NCBI RefSeq assembly: GCF_001586215.1
Contig: NZ_CP014634.1
Coordinates: 1,116,001-1,180,000 of the forward strand
Length of the DNA stretch: 64,000 bases
Direction: 5' to 3'
From: Corynebacterium simulans
GTDB lineage: Bacteria > Actinomycetota > Actinomycetes > Mycobacteriales > Mycobacteriaceae
The position numbers and the translations under genes were made by a program. Below, piece by piece: positions 20,969 through 28,088 of this stretch; the first letter of the stretch is position 1, and every line of letters starts with the position of its first letter. Under the pieces are notes generated by a model, which made no database searches, was not told the origin of the DNA, and was given only the letters and a program-made list of their open reading frames with translations.

Positions 20969-22126
20969 TTAAGAGAGTGGGATGTCCGCGCCGTCGACGA
21001 TGACGCGCACCGGTTGGTAGTGAGAGTTAAGGCCAACCAGGTTGGCGCGCGCGCCAACCGCGATGCGGCCTAGATTCGTCTCCCCCAACACGTCGGCTGC
21101 CGTGGTGGAGGTAAAACGCACCGCCTCGCCCAGACCATGGCGCTCGGCGAAGCTGGCGAATTGCTGGGACAATGTAGAGGTGCCGCCCGCGATAGCACCG
21201 CTGGGCACGCGCGCGACTCCCCCGCTCACGGTGACAGGCAGCGAACCCAGCTCATAGTCACCGTCGGCCATGCCGGCCGCCGCCATGGCATCAGTGATGG
21301 CGAAGGCGCGGTGACTGTGAGCCATGTCCACGGCGCCGTCAACAAGATGCACACCATCTGCGATGAGCTCGACGGACACATCCCCCGCCTTCGCTGCGGT
21401 GAGCAAAGCCGCTACCGGGCCCGGCGCGCGGTGGTGAATAGAAGGCATGCCATTAAAGAGGTGCGTTCCAGTCACGGTCAGGCCGAGCTCCTTAGCCTTG
21501 GCGATAACGCTCAGCGTGGTGTCATAATCGGCCTCGGTGTGGCCCAGGCTGGCGATGATGCCATGCTCCGCGCAGACGTCGAGCAGCTTGTCGACGTTCT
21601 CCGTTTCCGGCGCGAAGGTAATCGAACGCAGGTGGCCGCGGGCCGCGGCGATGACCGCGCGGAAGAAGTCCGGGTCACCGGGCACGATGCGCGATGGGTC
21701 CTGTGCGCCGCATTTGGCCGCAGCGATGAAGGGGCCCTCCATGTGGATTCCGGCGATCTCGCCTTCTTCAGCCAGCTGGGCTAAAAGCTCCGCCCGGGCG
21801 CAGAGTTCTTCTTGCGTGCCGGAGACCAAGCTGGCCAGCAGTGTCGTTGTGCCGTGCGCGCGGTGGAAGCGGGCGGCGGCTAGGCACTGCTCGTAGTCGC
21901 CGTTGGGGAATCCCCCGCCGTTGCCGCCGTGGTTGTGTAGGTCCACGAAGCCGGGCACCCACAGCAACGCATCCGAGTCCCCGGCGCGCCAGGCAGCCTC
22001 GGCTTGGGGGACGTCGCCAAGCACTATGCCCTCAATACTCTCCCCGAACGTGACGGCCCCAGCGCGCAGCTCGAAGTTTTCATCAATATAGAGGCCCTCG
22101 ACGTGGCCTTTCTCCTTTGTCTGCAT
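20969..22126 (-). CDS. nagA: N-acetylglucosamine-6-phosphate deacetylase
   Basis: This 385-aa amidohydrolase removes the acetyl group from GlcNAc-6-phosphate. It has the metal motif [31 protein letters not shown] (metal-binding Glu), [37 protein letters not shown] and [15 protein letters not shown] (catalytic Asp). ATG 22126 is taken; GTG eight codons later (VEGLYIDEN) is an alternative. It is the first gene of the nag operon. Upstream, on the minus strand, TTCACA and GATAAAT near 22216-22189 are a possible promoter, leaving a leader of about 60-70 nt. Confidence 0.93.
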   Translation of the reverse strand: MQTKEKGHVEGLYIDENFELRAGAVTFGESIEGIVLGDVPQAEAAWRAGDSDALLWVPGFVDLHNHGGNGGGFPNGDYEQCLAAARFHRAHGTTTLLASLVSGTQEELCARAELLAQLAEEGEIAGIHMEGPFIAAAKCGAQDPSRIVPGDPDFFRAVIAAARGHLRSITFAPETENVDKLLDVCAEHGIIASLGHTEADYDTTLSVIAKAKELGLTVTGTHLFNGMPSIHHRAPGPVAALLTAAKAGDVSVELIADGVHLVDGAVDMAHSHRAFAITDAMAAAGMADGDYELGSLPVTVSGGVARVPSGAIAGGTSTLSQQFASFAERHGLGEAVRFTSTTAADVLGETNLGRIAVGARANLVGLNSHYQPVRVIVDGADIPLS

Positions 22127-22303
22127 GGTTCATTCGGTCCCGCTTGTACGGGCTGACGTGGCGCAGCCCGGTTGACAATTCACTTGAGATTTATCAGGGC
22201 TACCAATTTTTGTGAACCACACTTCCTCCGAAGGGGGTGTGTGAGCGCAGATGGCTTTTAGCGCGTTAGGTGCACCGCACGGAATGTCGAAAGGCCCGGC
22301 GAG

Positions 22304-23181
22304 CTACCAGCCGCGGGTGACCACTCGGTCCCAAAGCGCGTTGCTCGCTAGCTCACCGGCGCCCGCTGGTGAGGTGCCAACGAACACATCTCTCGCATCA
22401 GGATCATCAGCAAGAATGTAGCGGAACCACGCGGTGGCGTAACTGTCCCCGAACTCTAGAACGTCCTTGTGGTCCGCGCCCAGGCGGCGGGCAATGATTG
22501 CCGGACCACCAGCTGATTCAAAGTTCTCCTGCAAGTCTGACCACGGACTAACAAGCCAGCGGTCCGAACGGCCATCGCTCGTCATCAGGAATAGCGGTTC
22601 CTCTACGTCAGCCGTGTTGTAGTCCCAGTCATTGGACTGTGCCACTTTGTGGGAGGCCGGGCTCGCCGCATACACAGCTGCTACCTCCGTGTGGGCCGCA
22701 GCGTTGATGGCACCCGCACCACCCTGTGAGTGGCCAAAAATGCCGACTCGTGATCGGTCCGCACGAGAATCCAGTTCCGGCAAGCGCTCAATCAAGTGCA
22801 CGACATTCTCTCCTGTACCTGTGTGGGGAGTCTCATCGCCGACAACCACGAAGCCCCAACTAGCCAGGTGCTCCGCCACGGGCAGGTAGCTGCTCAGCGG
22901 CGTGTTCGTGCCATTAGCCATGACCGCCGCCGGAAACGGTCCCGCGCCTGTCGGTGCCGCGATGGTCACGTCGCCATCACGCCGCACGTCGACCTCGTGC
23001 GGCCCTCGCCCGCAAACGACGCTTCCAGCGGGCCACCTGTCTCAGCGCTATATCCGGCAGCCACGCCGTCATCACCGGTCACGCTGTCTGCGTCCACCCA
23101 CTGCATGAATCCCACAAACCCTACAAACGCCACCACAATCACGGCCACCACGGCAATCATGCCAACCACAAGCTTTTTCAT
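22304..23181 (-). pseudogene. Frameshifted secreted alpha/beta-hydrolase
   Basis: Two reading frames together encode one protein. The first (from ATG 23181) starts MKKLVVGMIAVVAVIVVAFV, a signal or anchor helix, and runs to EASFAGEG before going out of frame and stopping near 22966. The second picks up at EVDVRRDGDVTIAAPTGAGPFPA and continues through ASWGFVVVGDETP, the nucleophile elbow FGHSQGGAGA and GADHKDVLEFGD to a stop at 22304. The break lies near 23005-23015 in a C-rich stretch, and a single missing base explains it. It resembles chlorophyllase or platelet-acetylhydrolase-like esterases. Either a real inactivating frameshift or a sequencing error. Confidence 0.75.
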
Positions 23182-23337
23182 GCTCTGTATTGTGTTTCGC
23201 ACGAGAGCGAAGGTCACTAGCGCTAGCACTACTTTTTCCTGTACACAGTGCAAGAGCTGCCTCCGCTACGCCCTTGAAATGAGAGACTCACATCATTACC
23301 TTGTTGTATGTAATCGTCATCACATATGGGAGAAATA

Positions 23338-23427
23338 ATGCTTACCTCCGAAACGCTTTCCGAAGTAGTCACAGTAGGAGGTTCAGGTCCGTTCAGCGGC
23401 CAGGGCAACGAAACAGTTGCAGCCTAA
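23338..23427 (+). CDS. 29-aa peptide directly coupled to an MFS gene
   Basis: An ATG at 23338 behind GGGAGAA (5-nt spacing) opens a 29-codon frame. It starts MLTSETLSEVVTVGG, continues SGPFSGQGNET and ends VAA. Its TAA is immediately followed by the ATG of the transporter gene with no spare base. The transporter lacks its own ribosome-binding site, so the peptide is almost certainly translated for coupling. It is polar, Gly/Ser/Thr-rich and has no membrane segment or cysteine. It may be a leader peptide controlling the transporter, or an exported peptide precursor. I recognise no known family. Confidence 0.6.
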   Translation: MLTSETLSEVVTVGGSGPFSGQGNETVAA

Positions 23428-24666
23428 ATGCATCCCCCTAGAAACAGTGGTGACGAAGGACTTTCATCTATCTACACCTTGACCGCCACATATTTTTTAT
23501 TGTCAGTGTGCGGGTCAATGACCAGCCTCTCGATTTCACTCCACTTCGCCGAACTCAACAAAGGCGAACTGTTGGTGGCAAGCATCTTCATCTCGGGTAC
23601 TTGCGCTCAAGTTTTTGCAGTCCCCTTTCTGGCCCCACTCTTCAACAAATTCAACAGCTATCACATTGCGCTTGCTGCACTCTTCTTAGATCTTCTGGGC
23701 CTGTTATCAATGGCAGCCTATCCAGAGCCATTGATCCTCATTGTCGGAAATCTCGTCACCGCATGCTTAAGCGGACTGTCAATTCCATCCATTTTCACCA
23801 TCGCTGACTCTCAGGTCGGCGAAGGACAGCAGGCGAAAGCCTTCTCCCTCTTGGACACAGCCCGACTTGGCAGTGGATTCCTTGGACCACCTCTAGGTGG
23901 ATTACTACTGGACCAAAGAAACCTGCAGACAGCGCTCTTCGTTGAAGCTTGCGCCGTTGGAGTCTCGCTACTTGCTTTTTATTTCCTTTATAAATCCTCG
24001 CCCCCGAAAACACTGCTTCATTCAGAAACCAAAGATTCTTCACCGAGTTTTCTCCAGAAGGTCCTCGAAGCACCTTCCCTTTTGCTGAAGAATAGAAGCG
24101 CTCGGTCCGCGTTAACCAGCATTTGGGGAGCAATTATCTGCACCTCGGTTTTCAACGTTTCGCTTGTCTTCTATGCGACGCAGACCCTCCACGTCAGCGG
24201 TACGTTATATGCCATCATTGCCCAAGCATTTATCGTGGGCCGCATCTTTGGCGCACGGCTTTCAGCTCGCCTTCACTCACAGAACGCTGGGAAAGTCCTG
24301 GCCGGGGCAGGATTCGCTATGGGGTGTTTCATAGCTTTACCTGGACTATTTCCCTCATTGTGGCTCTGCATCCCATGTTTCCTCCTGGGCGGAGTCTGCA
24401 ATGCTGCTCAGGTGGCCGCACTACGCATAATCGTTGTCGGATCCGTACCTGATGAAGTGAAACCCAAAGCCCTTTCTACGATGGGTTCAATTAACAGCTC
24501 CGCAGTGCTTATTGGATACATCATCGGGGCACCTGTTGTAAGTGCCATCGGCCCAGCTGCGGCCCTTGTCGTATCAGGGTTTGGCACCTCTATCCTCACT
24601 CTGGGGCCAATTCTGAAGACCACCATGTACGGTGCCTCCGGTGACCAAGACTACGACAACAAATAG
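23428..24666 (+). CDS. MFS transporter, sugar-efflux/drug-exporter-like
   Basis: The 412-aa product has about twelve hydrophobic helices in two halves separated by a polar loop near residues 190-215 (SSPPKTLLHSETKDSSPS). The second half opens with ALTSIWGAIICTSVFNVSLVFY. TM5 carries LDTARLGSGFLGPPLGGLLLD, resembling motif C of exporters. No close family name can be given. Composition is visibly less GC-rich than flanking housekeeping genes, suggesting acquisition. The gene starts directly at the stop of the 29-codon peptide and must rely on translational coupling. Confidence 0.82.
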   Translation: MHPPRNSGDEGLSSIYTLTATYFLLSVCGSMTSLSISLHFAELNKGELLVASIFISGTCAQVFAVPFLAPLFNKFNSYHIALAALFLDLLGLLSMAAYPEPLILIVGNLVTACLSGLSIPSIFTIADSQVGEGQQAKAFSLLDTARLGSGFLGPPLGGLLLDQRNLQTALFVEACAVGVSLLAFYFLYKSSPPKTLLHSETKDSSPSFLQKVLEAPSLLLKNRSARSALTSIWGAIICTSVFNVSLVFYATQTLHVSGTLYAIIAQAFIVGRIFGARLSARLHSQNAGKVLAGAGFAMGCFIALPGLFPSLWLCIPCFLLGGVCNAAQVAALRIIVVGSVPDEVKPKALSTMGSINSSAVLIGYIIGAPVVSAIGPAAALVVSGFGTSILTLGPILKTTMYGASGDQDYDNK

Positions 24667-24708
24667 CATTCAATTCTGTAGTAAATCTACTGTCAGATGC
24701 GAGTTTTT

Positions 24709-24760
24709 GGTACCGGTGTTCTGGGGACTCGGTACTGCCGTGTTCCGGGTAGTTGGTACC
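24709..24760 (+). repeat. GGTAC direct repeats before the DUF3800-like gene
   Basis: GGTACCGGTGTTC (24709), GGTACTGCCGTGTTC (24731) and GGTACCGGGCC (24755) start 22 and 24 bp apart, about two helical turns. They end about 43 bp before the predicted transcription start at 24803. The arrangement looks like repeated operator half-sites. Confidence 0.45.
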
Positions 24761-24802
24761 GGGCCGAGGGGTGCGTCGGCCCGGACGGGCTACAATTTCA
24801 GG

Positions 24803-25384
24803 GTGGAATCACAGCTAGTCGCCTACATCGATGAGTCCTCCGCCCTTAGACCCCCAGACCGGCAGGAGTACATGGTGTGTGCAGCCATCATCGACACTCA
24901 AGACTTGGAAAAAATACGCGAGGAGCTGCGTCCACTACGACTTCCTGGCCAGGTCAAACTTCACTGGACCGACGAACGTAATAGCCGACGCCGAAAAATC
25001 GTGGACACCCTTTCTGAGATCGACTCCATGCAAGCGATCATCACCCACCAGAGTGAAGTGAGCAAGAAGACGGAGAGGCACCGCAGGAAATGCTTGGAGC
25101 AGATGTACTTCGAGCTCTCCGAGATGCACGTCCACAACGTCACTTTGGAAAGCCGGCAAGAAGCACAAAACAGGCGAGACGTCGCCCATATAGTTGCCCT
25201 GCAGGGCCAAGGACAAAGTGCTGGTATCCGACTGCGACACGTACGCGGTGGCGATGATCCCCTGCTCTGGATTCCAGATGCCGTTCTGGGAGCACTGAAC
25301 TCCGTCCATCTAGGGGAAGAGCAGTACTGGGAGAAGCTGCACGAGAAAGTGGTCCTCAACCGTCCCACCCCGGATTCCCTCTAG
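24803..25384 (+). CDS. DUF3800-like protein
   Basis: The 193-aa product starts from GTG 24803 (VESQLVAYIDESSALRPP). YIDES, together with EYMVCAAIID and KLHWTDE, resembles the DUF3800 family, whose acidic residues and fold suggest an RNase H-like nuclease. These genes are often found in mobile or accessory DNA. TACAAT at 24791-24796 ends 6 bp before the GTG, which points to a leaderless mRNA. The ORF is open further upstream, but that part is the repeat region and not convincing as protein. Function is unknown. Confidence 0.65.
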   Translation: MESQLVAYIDESSALRPPDRQEYMVCAAIIDTQDLEKIREELRPLRLPGQVKLHWTDERNSRRRKIVDTLSEIDSMQAIITHQSEVSKKTERHRRKCLEQMYFELSEMHVHNVTLESRQEAQNRRDVAHIVALQGQGQSAGIRLRHVRGGDDPLLWIPDAVLGALNSVHLGEEQYWEKLHEKVVLNRPTPDSL

Positions 25385-25392
25385 AGGCAGGC

Positions 25393-25436
25393 GAAGACCC
25401 TGAGTCCAGTCGTCCGGCTGGGATCCCAGGGTCTTC
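25393..25436 (+). terminator. Hairpin after the DUF3800-like gene
   Basis: GAAGACCCTG and CAGGGTCTTC form a perfect 10-bp stem with a 24-nt loop, 8 bp after the stop codon. The T-tract is weak (TTCC). Confidence 0.6.
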
Positions 25437-25476
25437 TTCCGATCCTGTCGTAACAGGTGGCAATAACACTAGGGTA

Positions 25477-25536
25477 GCACCATTTGGCACCATTTAGCAC
25501 CATTTGACACCATTTGGCACCATTTGGCACCGATAG
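25477..25536. repeat. Helix-phased 10-bp tandem repeat GCACCATTTG
   Basis: Five near-perfect 10-bp units (GCACCATTTG, GCACCATTTA, GCACCATTTG, ACACCATTTG, GCACCATTTG) and a partial sixth run head to tail. A period of about one DNA turn places every copy on the same face. It lies in non-coding DNA between the DUF3800-like gene and an IS remnant. Confidence 0.8.
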
Positions 25537-25682
25537 GCCCCGTCCGTTTCCTTAGCTGGATCGGCGGCCTCATCCTGGTTTCCTGACCAAATCCACATCG
25601 ACCAAGCCGAACGCAGCGGGCTAAATATCACTCTGCTCAATACCCCTAGACGTTGACGCCGACATGCCCCGCCGAGATACAG

Positions 25683-25899
25683 CAGGTCATAGGACAAAGA
25701 CCTCTTACTCCGGCCATCACTGAATCGATCATCAAACCACCCCGGCGGGAGCTGACGGAAAATCTCTGAAGTCAAACCCTCATCAGAGATGACTTTCTTT
25801 GCACGGGATACTTCCCGTCGTGAACACCCCAATGCGTGTGTGATCTGCGCCTAGCTAGCACCATCAAGGCACATCGCAATGATCTGCTTGAAGTTGACC
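25683..25899 (-). pseudogene. IS21-type transposase (IstA) N-terminal remnant
   Basis: On the minus strand a conceptual translation from GTG 25899 reads VVNFKQIIAMCLDGAS, an in-frame TAG, then AQITHALGCSRREVSRAKKV, ISDEGLT, RFSDGRSKRSLSYD. This is the N-terminal HTH region of IS21-family IstA proteins (VxFKxIIALxLDGxSYxQI...GCSRRDVSxxK, FPDGRxxVSxxY). The stop codon replaces the expected Tyr, and similarity ends after SYD, so only a decayed fragment is left. No IstB or clear terminal repeats are seen nearby. Confidence 0.65.
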
Positions 25900-26433
25900 A
25901 CAAGGACCAGCTCCTTCCAAGTAGAAGTTGACGCAACACCAGCGGATTGTGGTGTCGCCAACATCACTTCGTATGACGCCAATGACCATCAAAAAGCATG
26001 GGCTTCAGCTGCACGAAAAATGGACTCCACGCTTGAAGAAGAAATCCAAATAGAAGAGATTATCGGGTCTGTTCGCTTGGATCTCTGCGAAACGCTAGTC
26101 AAGCTACTGAAGTTGAAGGGCATCAACTATCCGCAAACCTTCAGTGAGAAAACTGGTCTCTATGACGGCCTTTACAACAAGATAGCCAATGGAAAGCAGC
26201 AGACGATGAAGCGTGACACTTTGATGGCTATCGCGGTTGGTTTAGGACTTACATCGCACGCCACCCAGGAGCTCATGAAAAAGGCCGGAATTTCCCTCAA
26301 CGCGCTGAAAGATCCCGACCGAACCTATCTTACGATTTTGGAACGGTTCCCCGGAACAGATCTTTACAACGCTAACTGCTTCCTTGAAGCCCGGAATCTT
26401 CCTCCGTTGGGAAGCAAGTATCGAGATTTCTAA
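25879..26433 (+). CDS. XRE-like helix-turn-helix protein
   Basis: The open frame gives up to 184 aa, but the first part overlaps the IS21 remnant on the other strand and is probably not native. The recognisable protein begins around TSYDANDHQKAWASA, and ATG 26022 (MDSTLEEEIQ) is a possible start. It contains RLDLCETLVKLLKLKGINYPQ, FSEKTGLYDGLYNKIANGK, TMKRDTLMAIAVGLGL and ELMKKAGISLNALKDPDRTY, an HTH fold resembling Cro/CI-type regulators of mobile elements. A terminator follows. The 5' end may be truncated by the IS insertion. It could regulate the adjacent recombinase element (inference). Confidence 0.6.
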   Translation: MICLKLTTRTSSFQVEVDATPADCGVANITSYDANDHQKAWASAARKMDSTLEEEIQIEEIIGSVRLDLCETLVKLLKLKGINYPQTFSEKTGLYDGLYNKIANGKQQTMKRDTLMAIAVGLGLTSHATQELMKKAGISLNALKDPDRTYLTILERFPGTDLYNANCFLEARNLPPLGSKYRDF

Positions 26434-26460
26434 AACTCGAAAACTTTGAAAGTTCGGATT

Positions 26461-26483
26461 AAGCCCCCATCGTGGGGCTTTTT
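26461..26483 (+). terminator. Terminator of the HTH gene
   Basis: AAGCCCC-CATCGTG-GGGCTT followed by TTTT, about 30 bp after the HTH gene stop. Confidence 0.75.
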
Positions 26484-26579
26484 CTGTATGCCCTGAGAGA
26501 TAAACCCGCTTTTACTAGGCATTTCAATTGAGCTTTCGAAGTCAGGATTCCTGTTTTCAAACCAGGCATGCTCGGTTCC

Positions 26580-26783
26580 ATGAACACAAAAACACTCACT
26601 ATAGCCCGGTTCTCCGAAACAGTGCCCCACAAACTTGGCTTTATTCGCGATGCCACAATGCTTGCCTGTCTTGCAACGAACAGGGTGATCAGTGCTAGCG
26701 AGCACGAAGCCTTGTACGCCCAACTGGCGGAGATGTGTCGGCCGGTTTATCAGCGCCGAAAATTATTGGTTTTGACTGGATAA
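26580..26783 (+). CDS. Small recombinase-associated protein (SHOCT-like)
   Basis: The 67-aa product begins MNTKTLTIARFSETVPHKLG. Its C-terminal half reads ATNRVISASEHEALYAQLAE followed by MCRPVYQRRKLLV. The pattern of a short helix, 'isxxEhexlyaxl' and a YRPV-like end resembles the SHOCT-type small proteins commonly encoded just before tandem serine recombinases in integrative elements. It ends 61 bp upstream of the first recombinase. Function is unknown, and assignment rests on context plus a loose motif. Confidence 0.5.
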   Translation: MNTKTLTIARFSETVPHKLGFIRDATMLACLATNRVISASEHEALYAQLAEMCRPVYQRRKLLVLTG

Positions 26784-26844
26784 ACGCCATGTTTAGAGCG
26801 TGTATAGACACAAGCACCGATCAGTTTAGAGGTGAGGAGGAATA

Positions 26845-28086
26845 GTGGCGAAGATCGAGCAGGTGACGCCAGCCAAGCCAGTGAGAGTGAAGCTGGTGAA
26901 TGTCGCAGCATACGCGCGGGTATCCACAGCAAGGGAGCGCCAGCTGTCCTCTATCGCCGCCCAGGTTTCTTATTATTCGCGACTCATCCAATCCACCCCC
27001 GGCTGGGTCTACGCGGGAGTTTTCACCGATGAGGGAATCACTGGCACCAAAACCAGCGGCCGACAAGGCCTAGCAGACTTGATGGAGCTCGCCAGGAATG
27101 GCGGGGTGGATATTGTGTTGTGCAAGTCGATCTCCAGGCTTGCCCGCAACACGCTCGACCTGCTTCGTATCGTGCGCGAACTCAAGAACTTGGGTGTTTC
27201 TATCCGTTTTGAGCGTGAACATATCGACACTGCCACCGCTGACGGTGAGCTACTGCTGACGTTGCTAGCCTCGTTTGCCCAAGAAGAGTCTGCTTCTTTG
27301 TCAGCGAATGTGAAGTGGGCGATTAGGCAAGGTTTCAAACAAGGCAAAACGAATTCGTTTGTGCTTTACGGCTACCGCTGGGACGGAGAACGCTTCCACA
27401 TCGAGGCGCGCGAAGCCGAAGCCATCAGACGCATCTACACCAGCTTCCTGGCAGGGATATCGCCTGAGAAAACTGTGGCTCAACTTAACGCTGAAGGTTT
27501 CCGTTCTCTAACCGGTGAACCCTTAGAGCCTAATCTTGCTCGCCGCATCCTTGAAAACGAGCGCTACACCGGAAACCAGATGCTTCAAAAAACCTTCATC
27601 CCCGCTATCGGCGCCAAACGAGAAGTAGAAAACAATGGCGAGTTGGAGCGCTACTGGGTTGAAGACTCCCATCCCGCCATCATCGACACAGAGACCTTCC
27701 AACAAGTACAAACAGAGTTAGCGCGTCGCCGCAGGCTTGGTCTTGCTGCCACGCCTTCGCTTGCCACGGGCTGTTTTACTTCCAGGATCAAGTGTGCCTC
27801 GTGTGGCAGGAATTATCAGCGTAAAACCCGCTACCGAAAGGCTGGTGCTTACAAGATTTGGCGTTGCTGGGGAGCATGCCTCGGGCAAGGCAATACTTGT
27901 GGGCCGGATCTCAAAGAAACCCGACTCAAACAAACAGTAATCAAGATCCTCACGCTGGCTAAGTGGAATGAGGAAGAAATCATGTCCCGCCTATCTTGCA
28001 TCACGGTCATGAAAGACAAGTTGATCTTCACCCATGACGATCAGCGCCAGACAGTCATTGCGCTGGCCCAGCTGGAAGGAGAATAA
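26845..28086 (+). CDS. Large serine recombinase (first of a tandem pair)
   Basis: The 413-aa site-specific recombinase has an N-terminal resolvase domain: VNVAAYARVSTARERQLSSI with the nucleophile Ser, VFTDEGITGTKTSGRQGL, DIVLCKSISRLARNTLDLL and LASFAQEESASLS. A recombinase domain follows (FVLYGYRWDGERFHIE, EAEAIRRIYTSFLAGISPE). Then comes a zinc ribbon with paired cysteines in IKCASCGRNYQRKTR and WRCWGACLGQ. It is shorter than phage integrases and lacks a long coiled coil. The GTG start at 26845 has a strong GAGGAGG ribosome-binding site. The second recombinase begins 2 bp after its stop, so the pair is cotranscribed and may act together. Confidence 0.93.
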   Translation: MAKIEQVTPAKPVRVKLVNVAAYARVSTARERQLSSIAAQVSYYSRLIQSTPGWVYAGVFTDEGITGTKTSGRQGLADLMELARNGGVDIVLCKSISRLARNTLDLLRIVRELKNLGVSIRFEREHIDTATADGELLLTLLASFAQEESASLSANVKWAIRQGFKQGKTNSFVLYGYRWDGERFHIEAREAEAIRRIYTSFLAGISPEKTVAQLNAEGFRSLTGEPLEPNLARRILENERYTGNQMLQKTFIPAIGAKREVENNGELERYWVEDSHPAIIDTETFQQVQTELARRRRLGLAATPSLATGCFTSRIKCASCGRNYQRKTRYRKAGAYKIWRCWGACLGQGNTCGPDLKETRLKQTVIKILTLAKWNEEEIMSRLSCITVMKDKLIFTHDDQRQTVIALAQLEGE

Positions 28087-28088
28087 CA

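Noticed and set aside
23338-23427. Lasso-peptide precursor
   Set aside because: The TV-GG junction superficially fits a lasso cleavage site, but no Asp/Glu occurs at ring positions 7-9 and no cyclase or protease genes are adjacent.
24632-24802. 57-codon N-terminal extension of the DUF3800-like gene
   Set aside because: It covers the GGTAC repeat DNA and the predicted -10 box; YIDES normally lies very near the N-terminus.
25477-25536. CRISPR array
   Set aside because: Repeats are only 10 bp and abut without spacers; no cas genes are near.
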